A DNA stretch of 51,438 nucleotides from assembly GCA_946611605.1 (NCBI GenBank), contig CAMODU010000003.1, forward strand, positions 1 to 51,438, in the 5' to 3' direction. The notes under the pieces are model-generated. The model was not told the origin of the DNA. It ran no database searches and saw nothing but the letters and a program-made list of their open reading frames with translations. Of the stretch, positions 9,101 through 17,687 are shown piece by piece. A program made the translations under genes and the position numbers. The DNA is from an uncultured bacterium. Its GTDB lineage: Bacteria; Bacillota_I; Bacilli_A; RF39; UBA660. Position 1 is the stretch's first letter, and each line of letters begins with the position of its first letter.

Positions 9101-12100
9101 ATCACTTGGGATAGAAATATATTTAGATACTTCTCTTACTAATCCTGTTTCAGGATTTCTTGATCTTGCATACACAGTTGCGCTATCAACATATACTTCT
9201 TTAGTATATGTAGCATAATTACCATTACCTACTTTAACTTCATTGATAATATCATCTCTTGTATTATCGTAAGCGACTGTAACATAATTATCTAATCTTA
9301 TTTCTTTTTTAGTTATTAAACCATATTTATTAGCTGATGTAATAACTGGTTCACTGAAGATATTTAAATCCAAATTATAAATATTTTCAGATACTATAGT
9401 TGTATTACCAGCTGTATCTATACCTTTAGCATAAATAGTTATAGAACCGTTTTGATTAGCTAAATTATATACTTCTAACGATTTAACAAAGAAGTTGCCA
9501 TCATAATTCTTATAATTATTTTGGTTACCTATGCTATATTGCTTAGTAGATGCATCGCCAAAGTCAATTGATACTTCTACTTCAGCCTTAGTTTCCTTAG
9601 TTAATATATTAATAATAACATCAGGAGCATTTAAATCTACATTAGTAACATCTACTACTTCAAATACAATATTACCTGCTTTATCTTTAGCATAGAATGT
9701 ATATTTATCATTTTCATTTACAGTTACAACTGAATTATTAGGTATAAATGACGCATCGTCAAATTTAGATTCATCATATTCACCTTTAATCCATCTAACT
9801 TGATCTATAGCTAAATTATCTTTACCAGATACTTTTAATTGTACTTGTCTCTTAGGAGATGTTAAATCTCCAGTTACACTTATAGTAGGATCTACTGAAT
9901 CTATATTAGTAACAGTTTTAGTTGCTACTTCAGAACCATATTCAGTTCTTGTAAATCCTCTTGCATATATAATTGTATTGTTATCAGTTATCTTAATAGG
10001 TCCAGTGTAATCTAACCAATTAGTTGAAGTTCCATCTGATGAAACTAACATATATTGTTTTCTAATTAGAGTTGGTCCATAACTAATAGTTACATTTATC
10101 TCTTTAGATGGCTCTTCTGTATCAAAGATTATAGAAGGAGCTTGAGGTCTAACATTATTCCATCTAATGAACAAGTTATCTATTTCAAGATATAATGGTC
10201 TTTCTAATTGATAATAATGGTCAGTAAAGATATATTCAGTACCATCATCATCTATTATCTTAATACCTTGAGATAAGTCTAATTTACCGTTATATTCAGG
10301 TTTAATTAATACTATACCTATACCATTATAAGTCTTCCATGTACCATCTACTTGCCATTTATATTCTCTTGTATTTTCAACAGATGTATTAGGATAATTA
10401 GGTTTAATTAAATAATACATATCTTTTTCTAATACAGTATATTGAGGTTCAGGTACTATATTACCTATAGATAACATAGATGTAGCTTTATAACCTAAAA
10501 CATTTTCATTATAAGCTTCAATTATACAATTATCAGTTACAATAAATGGAGCTACATAATCAATCCATTCACCACCATCAATACGATATAATTTTTCTGA
10601 AGCATTTTCATCATATGTAATAGATACTTGTACTTGATAAGAAACATCTTCAGTATCAGCTTTAATAATTGGTCTTGCTATACCTAATGTTAAGTAATCT
10701 ACCATGTATTCAGCAGATCCTTCTCCATTAGATGAAGAACAATATGCTATTATAGTTGCATTTCTATCTAATACAAATGGTCCATTATAATCATTCCATG
10801 TTTTACCATCAATAGTATACTTCTTAATAGTAGCTTTAGAATCATAGTTAATTGTTACAGTTACTTTATTAGCTAAACCATCTACTTTATCTTTTGATGG
10901 ATCAGCTACTATTGATACATTTAATTTTTCCTTCTTAACAGGAGGAGTTTTAGTAGTAATAGTTAATCTATCATAACCATATCCATAACTATTAGATGCT
11001 CTTGCATATATAGTAACAGATTTATCTACTTCAAATGGTTCAGTATATTTTTCAAATACTATATTATTAAATGAGTATTCTAATGTATTTGCATCATGGC
11101 CTGATGCAGTTATAGTTACAGTTACTTTATCATTATTACCATATAAATAATCACTAGGAGATGCTGTAATACCTACATAAGGAACATTTTTAGCCTTAAT
11201 AAAGCTTACTCTATACTTAGTAGTTCTAGATACCATTCCATCTTCATCTCTAATGTAATATGCACTTATTGTTTCGTTTTTAGTTACATCAAATGAACCT
11301 GAATATTCTTTCCAAGCTCCACCATCTTCTGAATAATATATAGTTCCAGGATCAGCAGTAGTAATAGAAATAGTTGTATATTCTATTCCTTGAGTTGTAG
11401 GACTTGCAGTTATAACTGGCCCTTCAAGATAATAATCAGGATATGGAGGTAATGGAATACCACCAGGATTTCCTGGATTACCTGGAGTTGGAGGTGGTGT
11501 TGGAGTTCCTGGGTTACCAGGTCCTTCAGGTCCAGTAGGTCCTCCTGGATTACCAGGTCCTATAGGTCCACCATTAACAGGATCATAATAAACACTTATA
11601 TAAGCAGAATCATAGTTAGTTAATACCTTAGTTGATACATAATCACCTAAGTTATTATAAATATCTTGATTTTTCTTAACTCTTGCATCTATTAAAGTAT
11701 TTGGATCAACTTCGAATTCTCCTTCATAAGTCATCCAATTACCGCCGTTAATACGATATTCTTTAACAGTAGCATCTTTATCATATACAATCTTAACTTT
11801 AGTTGTTTGACCATCATATAAAGTCCATTTTTCAGGTTCAATATCAACTAAAGTTTTACCTTTAGGTGCAATAATATATGTTTCGCCATCAATATCATAT
11901 CTAATATATATGTTTTGAATATCTTCAACTTTAACTAGAATTGGTCCAACATAATCTTGCCAATCAGTTCCATCATATCCAGTTCTAATACCATCGACAC
12001 CATCTAATCTCCATTGCCAATTGTAAGAACCTTCTGGATAGTATAAGTTGTAATATAACCAACCATCTTGTAATTCATCATTACCTTCAGGTACTTCTAC

Positions 12101-13282
12101 TTTAATATCTTTAGTAACTACCGCTTCTTTATCATGAGATGATGTAGCAGTACATATAATAGTATGTTCACCTATAGGTATTAATTCAGTAGATGTATAT
12201 TCATCATCACCAATAACACACGAATAACCACCTGTATCATTACCAAAGTCTACCCAAGTAGGTAAATCATATTTATCGCCAAATTTAAAGATTGCAGGTA
12301 CACCTTCTAAGCTTATCTTAGGAATATCCCACTTATTATCTTCTTTTAATTTATCTTTATCTTTATTAGGAGAATCAGGATTATCTGGATTTTCTGGATT
12401 TTCTGGATTTTCTGGATCATCAGATATATCTTCTACACCTTCAACGGCTTGAGGAAGTGTTTTTACTTTAATTTTAACAACTACTTCGTTTCCAGCTTCA
12501 TCTATAACCTTAACATATACAGTATAAACACTATTAGGATTTAAGTTATCAAATAAATGATTATCTCCATCATTTACATAATTCTTGCCATCCAAAGAAT
12601 AGTAATACTTAATATCTGTTTCAGCATCACTTGCATCTACTTTTACTCTAAAATATGTAGAATTTAATTCAGTAATCTTAACTTTTCTAATTACTGGATT
12701 ATTATTATCAATATAAACATCTACCTTAGCAGGTTTAGATACATTATTCTTTTCATCTACACCTCTTACAAATACATATTGATGCCCATTATCATATACT
12801 TCTACGTTTTTAGTATAAGTATCTTTCCAATTACAATTCTTAGTATTATTTTCAGTAGTAATACAATAATTGTAATGAGTTATCTTATTTTTACTTACAG
12901 AATCTTTAGTTACTTTAACTATAGCTGTTTTTCTATAAGTTTGTCCTTCTTCTATAATTGGTTCTACCATTAATTCAGGAGGAGTAATACCATTTTTACC
13001 TAAATCACTAAAAGTAGATATACCACTTAATAAAAGAATAAGTAAAAATACAGGTAATAAACATAGTAATATACCATTAGATTGGTATAATACTACCTTC
13101 TCATTTTTCTTAATAGTATCTCCGTATTTTGGTTCTGTCTTAACGACAACTCCACGCTTTTTAAATGAAAATACACCACGAATATCATCATCGTAGTCAA
13201 TCATATTATCTTCAAGTATTTCTTTCGCCTTATCGATTTTTATCCCCGTCAAATCTGGCATTTTTAATCCGTTCTTTTTCAT
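6170..13282 (-). CDS. Giant 2370-aa surface protein: PASTA, TM, Ig/chitobiase-like repeats, collagen-like and Gly-rich domains
   Basis: Likely an N-in/C-out adhesin-like protein. Residues about 7-69 read as one PASTA domain (MPDLTGIKIDKAKEIL...VVVKTEPKYGDTIKKNEKVVLYQS), then a membrane helix at 71-92, so the PASTA domain would be cytoplasmic, which is unusual. Outside follow Ig/FN3-like domains (DEAGNEV near 265), a Pro/Glu linker (near 290), many chitobiase-type repeats of the form 'Y.IDG.W..Y.GPF.V..N.TI.AY', and a collagen-like GPxG/GNPG stretch (about 568-613). Two ~375-aa repeats (about 1520-1890 and 1895-2265) each contain TNNGTIDNSHGAY and a Gly-rich half with CNYRC. A last chitobiase-like repeat and a Thr-rich tail (about 2342-2370) end the protein. 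There is no LPXTG motif. Flanked by its own promoter and terminator. Confidence 0.85.
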   Translation of the reverse strand: MKKNGLKMPDLTGIKIDKAKEILEDNMIDYDDDIRGVFSFKKRGVVVKTEPKYGDTIKKNEKVVLYQSNGILLCLLPVFLLILLLSGISTFSDLGKNGITPPELMVEPIIEEGQTYRKTAIVKVTKDSVSKNKITHYNYCITTENNTKNCNWKDTYTKNVEVYDNGHQYVFVRGVDEKNNVSKPAKVDVYIDNNNPVIRKVKITELNSTYFRVKVDASDAETDIKYYYSLDGKNYVNDGDNHLFDNLNPNSVYTVYVKVIDEAGNEVVVKIKVKTLPQAVEGVEDISDDPENPENPENPDNPDSPNKDKDKLKEDNKWDIPKISLEGVPAIFKFGDKYDLPTWVDFGNDTGGYSCVIGDDEYTSTELIPIGEHTIICTATSSHDKEAVVTKDIKVEVPEGNDELQDGWLYYNLYYPEGSYNWQWRLDGVDGIRTGYDGTDWQDYVGPILVKVEDIQNIYIRYDIDGETYIIAPKGKTLVDIEPEKWTLYDGQTTKVKIVYDKDATVKEYRINGGNWMTYEGEFEVDPNTLIDARVKKNQDIYNNLGDYVSTKVLTNYDSAYISVYYDPVNGGPIGPGNPGGPTGPEGPGNPGTPTPPPTPGNPGNPGGIPLPPYPDYYLEGPVITASPTTQGIEYTTISITTADPGTIYYSEDGGAWKEYSGSFDVTKNETISAYYIRDEDGMVSRTTKYRVSFIKAKNVPYVGITASPSDYLYGNNDKVTVTITASGHDANTLEYSFNNIVFEKYTEPFEVDKSVTIYARASNSYGYGYDRLTITTKTPPVKKEKLNVSIVADPSKDKVDGLANKVTVTINYDSKATIKKYTIDGKTWNDYNGPFVLDRNATIIAYCSSSNGEGSAEYMVDYLTLGIARPIIKADTEDVSYQVQVSITYDENASEKLYRIDGGEWIDYVAPFIVTDNCIIEAYNENVLGYKATSMLSIGNIVPEPQYTVLEKDMYYLIKPNYPNTSVENTREYKWQVDGTWKTYNGIGIVLIKPEYNGKLDLSQGIKIIDDDGTEYIFTDHYYQLERPLYLEIDNLFIRWNNVRPQAPSIIFDTEEPSKEINVTISYGPTLIRKQYMLVSSDGTSTNWLDYTGPIKITDNNTIIYARGFTRTEYGSEVATKTVTNIDSVDPTISVTGDLTSPKRQVQLKVSGKDNLAIDQVRWIKGEYDESKFDDASFIPNNSVVTVNENDKYTFYAKDKAGNIVFEVVDVTNVDLNAPDVIINILTKETKAEVEVSIDFGDASTKQYSIGNQNNYKNYDGNFFVKSLEVYNLANQNGSITIYAKGIDTAGNTTIVSENIYNLDLNIFSEPVITSANKYGLITKKEIRLDNYVTVAYDNTRDDIINEVKVGNGNYATYTKEVYVDSATVYARSRNPETGLVREVSKYISIPSDALLNPAYDHNNETYDSIPANNRKRLDVEDDGTYKQILVRSSSQGEAKVYIYGLNGTKTSEVTLSSDTNITLDAGVTKIEIVAGSTELKVYEIEFLSLVRVVSGDSILGIVQDNSNLTEGQYIFKVKQETYPVHLIVKNGDQTITENTQYGDNKDIGTASAYAKNMVIVRVNGDYTVNSGVTVGPIYSAYGGPKGFILYVTGRLTNNGTIDNSHGAYSPGQDVYLWKNSKTSDYEYIPAVGGAGGPKVTSRNRGSNGKAGSTVSKRSLGGGGAGGFNNYKSGVASNGGSATSYSGGAGGGGNTEFGVPDGSSVGGAGGYGQGWYDWGQAVGGGAGNPSTCNYRCNLGQNGTGGMLVIYANYFTNKGTVSARGYNGGNGAGSGAGGAGSGGGSINIFFKEIDNVLDIGPTAALIYKNQLGTNYTYGGSGGSGGSSGGGNGGAGTVNIGAIVKNQYVDLLQFAEDKLNEANYNNRVGESIFKILEADDLRTGLFNFRVNNGTTTVDYPVHLIVLNGNQTITQNTQYGSLDDAASGTEEYQMAKRMVIVKVNGNYTIEQGVTVGPTFNTTYGGPKGFMLYVTGELINNGTIDNSHGAYAYGQNVYLWKNASTNDYEMIPAVGGAGATATTSGSRGRDGNAGNTAAKRALAGGGSGGFYNMKDGVASAGGAATSYSGGAGGGGNTEFGVPNGSSVGGAGGYGQGWYNDEHAVGGGAGNPSTCNYRCNLGQNGTGGLLIIYSNKYTNNGNITSRGKNGGNGAGYGGSGGAGSGAGSINIFFKEINVDKISGIDTDSAYNQYLGTTNVNGGSGGSGARYGGNGGNGTVNIGSIRNNQYYDLRDVISQDLGAFNNGTLGSRANSVLGKGVDFIKSYLPNILFDKANSKFDITYKEGYKNEYSLDFGNTWIEYTKSINVDKNCTVIARVVDEIGDVISSSSYTITRYGEEEEVEEPTTTTSTSTTTTSTTTTKETTTTETTTVAE
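6600..8720 (-). repeat. In-frame tandem duplication inside the giant surface-protein gene
   Basis: The segment around 6630-7595 and that around 7765-8720 encode the same Gly-rich module. Identity is high even at DNA level: 29 consecutive bases are identical at 6930-6958 and 8064-8092, an offset of 1134 bases (378 codons). This region is also visibly richer in G+C than its surroundings because of Gly codons. Confidence 0.8.
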
Positions 13283-13301
13283 TTCCTCACCTTATAATAT
13301 C

Positions 13302-13330
13302 ATTATAAAACTAGTATATTTTACTTACAA
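13302..13330 (-). promoter_or_regulatory. Promoter of the giant surface-protein gene
   Basis: Minus strand TTGTAA (13325-13330) and perfect TATAAT (13302-13307) with a 17-base spacer, 19 bases before ATG 13282; Shine-Dalgarno AGGTGAGG follows. An imperfect inverted repeat (13336-13362) with GACATGTC at its centre lies just upstream. Confidence 0.65.
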
Positions 13331-13402
13331 TATTTCTTGACATTGGACATGTCTTTGACAAGATAATAAAGTGATTTTAAATAAAATAGATTACAAAATA
13401 AA

Positions 13403-13423
13403 AGATGTGTATAAAACACATCT
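13403..13423 (-). terminator. Terminator after rseP (end of ftsEX-cdsA-rseP operon)
   Basis: AGATGTGT (13403-13410) and ACACATCT (13416-13423) form an 8-bp stem; minus-strand continuation is TTTATTTTG. The rseP stop codon overlaps the stem. Confidence 0.7.
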
Positions 13424-14786
13424 AATGTATTAACTTAAATATATCATTATATAGAACATATAACATTAATAACATAAGTAGAATAAATCCTACCAAATGG
13501 AATGCTGCTTCCACTTTCTCGTTTACCCTCTTACCTGTTATATATTCAATTAAAACAAATACTATATGTCCACCATCTACAGCAGGAATTGGCAATAAAT
13601 TCATTACAGCCAAATTTAATGATAAATAAGCTGTTAGATATACTAAATTAGCAAATCCTACTTTAGCAACTGAATCAACTACAGTATACATACCAACAGG
13701 TCCAGATAATGAGTTAATTGATACTTTACCAGTAAATAATGATACAACTATTAAGATCATTGTTCTAAATAAAGTAACAAATCTCTTACATGCATAACTA
13801 AACGCTGTCTTCAATCCATATTTAACAGTTGAATCACCATATACACCTATTATCTTAGTCTTTTCATAATCACTCTTCTTTAAATTATGATCACTAATTA
13901 TCTTTTCTTCAGTATTAGTATCATCTATATAATAGATATTACCATCTTTATCTTGAATAGCATCTTTAGGTGTTATTTTAACTGTTTCTTGTTTTCCATC
14001 TTTTCTTTCAACTACATAAGTATATTCATTTGAATCTGTTTTTAAAATATTAACAACAGCTAAATAAGACCAAGTATCAATCTTATGATTATTTACTTTT
14101 AATATCTTATCTCCAGCTACAATACCAGCTTGTTGAGCAGGAGAACCATTTTCTACTTTAGCTACTATATTATTTTGATCAGATACACCTGTAAAACCAA
14201 CTGCAAATAATAATATAAATGCTGTAACGAAATTCATGAATACTCCAGCAAATAATATTATTAATCTTTGCCATTTAGGTTTATAGCATAGCATCTTATC
14301 TTTACCTATTTTATCATCGTCATCATAAGATTCACCAGCTATAGAATTATATCCACCTATTGGGAACGCTCTTAATGAATATAATGTAGGATCATTCTTT
14401 CTTCTAAATGAGAATACTAAAGGTCCCATACCTATAGCAAATTCATATACATGTACACCAAATTTCTTAGCAGCAATAAAATGTCCTAATTCATGTACAA
14501 ATATTAAAATAGATAACATTAATAATAATACAGTTATATTAAATATTACAGTATGAGGAAAGAATACTAATATTACAATAACTGCTATAATAATACCTAT
14601 TAATTCTATTAAAGAAGTTATATTATTCTTTTCTCTTAATTGATCTTCTTTTTCTTCTTTATTAACTTTTACTTCTTCAACTACTTCTACTTTTTTAGCA
14701 TTTTTTTTAGCTGTAGTAGTTTTCTTAGTTGTTGTAGTTTTTTTAGTTACTTTTTTCTTATTCTCGTCTTGCTTCTTAGTTGCCAT
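13422..14786 (-). CDS. rseP: RIP site-2 metalloprotease RseP/RasP
   Basis: 454 aa intramembrane zinc protease that cleaves membrane anchors such as anti-sigma factors and remnant signal peptides. The zinc motif HELGH is at 98-102, a PDZ domain lies around 200-260, and the third zinc ligand region reads NLLPIPAVDGGH near 410. An odd N-terminal extension precedes the usual first helix: a cytosolic Lys/Thr-rich tail (1-50) and an extra hydrophobic helix (about 58-76). Together they account for much of the extra length over a typical ~420-aa homologue. Shine-Dalgarno AGGAGG before ATG 14786. It directly follows cdsA by 11 bases, the classical cdsA-rseP order. Confidence 0.93.
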   Translation of the reverse strand: MATKKQDENKKKVTKKTTTTKKTTTAKKNAKKVEVVEEVKVNKEEKEDQLREKNNITSLIELIGIIIAVIVILVFFPHTVIFNITVLLLMLSILIFVHELGHFIAAKKFGVHVYEFAIGMGPLVFSFRRKNDPTLYSLRAFPIGGYNSIAGESYDDDDKIGKDKMLCYKPKWQRLIILFAGVFMNFVTAFILLFAVGFTGVSDQNNIVAKVENGSPAQQAGIVAGDKILKVNNHKIDTWSYLAVVNILKTDSNEYTYVVERKDGKQETVKITPKDAIQDKDGNIYYIDDTNTEEKIISDHNLKKSDYEKTKIIGVYGDSTVKYGLKTAFSYACKRFVTLFRTMILIVVSLFTGKVSINSLSGPVGMYTVVDSVAKVGFANLVYLTAYLSLNLAVMNLLPIPAVDGGHIVFVLIEYITGKRVNEKVEAAFHLVGFILLMLLMLYVLYNDIFKLIH

Positions 14787-14798
14787 ATAAACACCCTC

Positions 14799-15587
14799 CT
14801 AAAAATATCTTAATAATATAATAAATAATATTACAATAAATGTTAAAGAATCGATTCGATCACATATTCCTCCATGTCCTGGAATAATATTTGAGAAATC
14901 TTTAACATTATTCTCTCTTTTAATTAAACTAAAGAATAAATCACCCAATTGACCTACTACACTCAATAATATAGTAAATATTAATATTACAATAGGATTT
15001 GTAACAGTAAACATATTAATATAATAAATATATCCAACTACAGTACCTACTATAGTACCAATTATGGCACCTTCTATAGTTTTATTAGGACTTATCTTAG
15101 TTAACTTATGTTTACCAAAGAAACGACCTCCTAAATAAGCAAATACATCTGTACCTACAGCAATTAATACTAACCATAAGAATAACCATTTATTTAAATG
15201 GAATATATTTACATAGAAGTTAGCTATTAATCCTGCAAATATAGTTACAAATGCAAGTTTTAATGAAATTTTAGCCCCGTATTTATTATTATATAAAAAT
15301 ATACTTAATAATAATAAAGATATAATTGTTATAGCTATTAAAGAATAATCTACGCCTAAATATAAAGATTCTTTTAAATTACTATAAGCAATCAAAGGAA
15401 CAAATACTAATGAAACTATTTTAACAAATAAAGGAATTTCCTTTAATTCTTTATCAACAGTAATTAATTCTAGTAAAGCAAGTAGACCTACTACATTAGC
15501 AAGTAAATCAAATGCAATACCACCAAATATAAAACATGGTACAACTATTAATGTAATAATTGCTCCACCTATAATTCTTTTCCTCAT
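14799..15587 (-). CDS. cdsA: Phosphatidate cytidylyltransferase CdsA
   Basis: 262 aa integral membrane enzyme that makes CDP-diacylglycerol from phosphatidate and CTP, the entry point to phosphatidylglycerol synthesis. Multiple membrane helices run through the protein. The C-terminal CDP-alcohol signature is clear: SPNKTIEGAIIG, then GDLFFSLIKRENNVKDFSNIIPGHGGICDRIDSL in two neighbouring blocks with the conserved Lys-Asp, Pro-Gly-His-Gly-Gly and Asp-Arg-Asp residues. Start ATG 15587 with AGAGGTGA upstream. It lies between the M23 hydrolase and rseP in one operon. Confidence 0.95.
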   Translation of the reverse strand: MRKRIIGGAIITLIVVPCFIFGGIAFDLLANVVGLLALLELITVDKELKEIPLFVKIVSLVFVPLIAYSNLKESLYLGVDYSLIAITIISLLLLSIFLYNNKYGAKISLKLAFVTIFAGLIANFYVNIFHLNKWLFLWLVLIAVGTDVFAYLGGRFFGKHKLTKISPNKTIEGAIIGTIVGTVVGYIYYINMFTVTNPIVILIFTILLSVVGQLGDLFFSLIKRENNVKDFSNIIPGHGGICDRIDSLTFIVILFIILLRYF

Positions 15588-15597
15588 GATGTCACCT

Positions 15598-16791
15598 CTA
15601 ATATCTAGAATACCACCATACGCCCATCTTAGGTAGTCCTATTGTTGTTCTTGCATCAACTAAATGTGATTTCCAAGATGTATATGTAGTATAATCTGAT
15701 CCATACCAACCTGTACCTAATCCTAAGTGTAAGTGTGCACCTGTAGAACATGTTTCCCATCCTCTAGTACCAGATCCACCACCTACCGTACCAACTACAG
15801 TATTAGTATAAACTGTTTGATATAATGAAACATTTATATTAAGTAAATGCATATAACATGCAGTATATTTCTTACCATTTACATAAGAACAAACATATAC
15901 TTGGTTACCACCACATGATGCTTTTCTAATTATTTTACATACAGTACCAGATGCAATAGCATATACAGGAGTTCCTTCTGAATTACCACCTATATCTGTA
16001 CCAGAATGCCCTTCAGATCTACCAGTAATTGGACTTATACGATATCCAAAATAAGATGTAATTTTACCTTTAACTAAAGGTTTAGTCCAACCAATATTGT
16101 TAGTTGAATTAACTCTAGCTTGACAGGCACTTAATTCTTCTGAATCTTTACATCCCAAATTAACCATATAGTTTAAGAATCCTTCAGCATCTTTAATATC
16201 ACTTTGTATATCATTAGCATATCTATCATATTTAGATATATCATCATATAATGATTCTATTTCACTATTTAAACTAGATATTTGATTATTTAATTCAGCT
16301 TCTCTATTAGTAATATAAACTTTTAATTCTTCATTCTTTTTAATTTTATCTTTATATGAATCTATTTTATCATTCATATAAGACATAACTTGTTCCATAA
16401 TAGCATATCTGTATACTAAATCTTCATATGATGTAGCTTCAAATACATACTCTAAGTATACATTATCACCTGATGCTACTTGATACGCTTCCATAACATT
16501 AGTTAATTCTTTTTTACCTTCTTCTATCTCTTTAGTTAATCTTTCAGACTCATTTTCTGCTTCAGTTAACTTTTGTTGGTTAGTATTAATTTCACTTTCT
16601 TTATTTTTAATACTTTGTTCATCAGTTTTTATATTATTCTGAGCATTTTTCTTTTTATTTTGCTGAGCCTGATAATTAGCTTTCAAAGTTGCTATTTCTT
16701 TTCTTTTTTGTGCTATAGTTTCAGCTTTAGCATCAAAAGGGATAACTAAGATAAATAAGAATATAATTATAATAAATAATTTATTCTTCAT
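15598..16791 (-). CDS. Secreted coiled-coil M23 peptidase (EnvC/PcsB-like murein hydrolase)
   Basis: 397 aa. A signal peptide (1-23, ending AKA) is followed by a long charged coiled coil (about 24-235, KAN.QAQQNKKKNAQNNI... and later NREAELNNQISSLNSEIE) and a C-terminal LytM/M23 domain with intact zinc residues: HSGTD (about His262, Asp266) and HLH (about 353-355). Coiled coil plus LytM directly after ftsEX is the layout of the EnvC/PcsB-type partners that FtsEX regulates across the membrane at division. Unlike E. coli EnvC, the catalytic residues are present, so it may cut peptidoglycan itself. Its ATG overlaps the ftsX stop by one base (TAATG), with AAGGAGG 14 bases upstream. Confidence 0.88.
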   Translation of the reverse strand: MKNKLFIIIIFLFILVIPFDAKAETIAQKRKEIATLKANYQAQQNKKKNAQNNIKTDEQSIKNKESEINTNQQKLTEAENESERLTKEIEEGKKELTNVMEAYQVASGDNVYLEYVFEATSYEDLVYRYAIMEQVMSYMNDKIDSYKDKIKKNEELKVYITNREAELNNQISSLNSEIESLYDDISKYDRYANDIQSDIKDAEGFLNYMVNLGCKDSEELSACQARVNSTNNIGWTKPLVKGKITSYFGYRISPITGRSEGHSGTDIGGNSEGTPVYAIASGTVCKIIRKASCGGNQVYVCSYVNGKKYTACYMHLLNINVSLYQTVYTNTVVGTVGGGSGTRGWETCSTGAHLHLGLGTGWYGSDYTTYTSWKSHLVDARTTIGLPKMGVWWYSRY

Positions 16792-17687
16792 TATATCTTT
16801 AGATACCTCCTTACAGCATTTAATGATCCAACCATACCAACTAGACCACCTACAAGTAATAATACTATTGACGTAGTATATACTATTGTTTCAGGTCTAA
16901 CTAATACAACTAATTCACTAAATAAATTACCACCTACATAATCATATAAGAACATATATCCAAATATTGTTAATATAATTGGAATAATAGAACCTATAAT
17001 ACCAAGTATTAAACCTTCAACTAGGAATGGTAGTTTAATAACAGTATTAGAAGTACCAACAAGTCTCATAATACTTATTTCTTGTCTTCTTGAGAATATT
17101 GTTATCTTAATAGTATTACTTATTAAGAACCATGTAACAAATATTAATGCAATTACAGTTATTACACATGCATTTCTAATTACTTCTAACATTGAAACTA
17201 ATTTACTTGCAAGTGATTCACCATATTTAACTTGAGATACATGATCATATCCTTTTACTTCATTTGCAGTATCACCAATCTTTTTAACATCTTTTACTTT
17301 AAATGTGAAAGTAGATTGTAATGGATTTTCATCTAATGTATTTAATACATTCTTTAAATCTTCATTTGCACTTAACTGTTCTTTTAAATCATCTTGAGAT
17401 TTATATTCTAATGATGATTCTAATACATTATCATTATAAAGAATATGTTCTTTTAATGCTTCAACATCTTCTTTTTCTGTACCTCTATCAACAAATACTA
17501 TAACAGTTAAAACATCTTCTATATGTTTAGTTATAGAATTAACATTATAAGTAAATAATATTGCTAAGCCTACTATTATTAAAGTAATAGCTGTAGAAGA
17601 TATAGATGCTAAAGATAAAGAAAAGTTTCTAAATACTGATTTAAAAGCATCATTAAATCCTCTTTTAATAATTCTAATTATCTTCAT
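16791..17687 (-). CDS. ftsX: Cell-division ABC transporter permease FtsX
   Basis: 298 aa. The first membrane helix is at about 24-46, an extracellular loop (about 48-168, KDVKKIGDTANEVKGYDHVSQVKYGE) follows, then three C-terminal helices (about 172-193, 222-246, 262-288) including the FtsX core LISNTIKITIFSRRQEISIMRLVGTSN. FtsEX is not a transporter in the usual sense; it couples ATP hydrolysis to activation of an external peptidoglycan hydrolase. Translationally coupled on both sides: 14-base overlap with ftsE and one-base overlap with the M23 gene. Confidence 0.95.
   Translation of the reverse strand: MKIIRIIKRGFNDAFKSVFRNFSLSLASISSTAITLIIVGLAILFTYNVNSITKHIEDVLTVIVFVDRGTEKEDVEALKEHILYNDNVLESSLEYKSQDDLKEQLSANEDLKNVLNTLDENPLQSTFTFKVKDVKKIGDTANEVKGYDHVSQVKYGESLASKLVSMLEVIRNACVITVIALIFVTWFLISNTIKITIFSRRQEISIMRLVGTSNTVIKLPFLVEGLILGIIGSIIPIILTIFGYMFLYDYVGGNLFSELVVLVRPETIVYTTSIVLLLVGGLVGMVGSLNAVRRYLKI

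Noticed and set aside
12779-12973. 64-codon hydrophobic open frame on the plus strand
   Set aside because: Antisense of the giant gene; no ribosome site, apparent hydrophobicity comes from complementing Lys/Asn codons.
13336-13362. Imperfect palindrome with two TTGACA copies upstream of the giant gene
   Set aside because: Inner GACATGTC and outer CTTG/CAAG have different centres, and the plus-strand TTGACA has no gene to serve; kept only as a note with the promoter.
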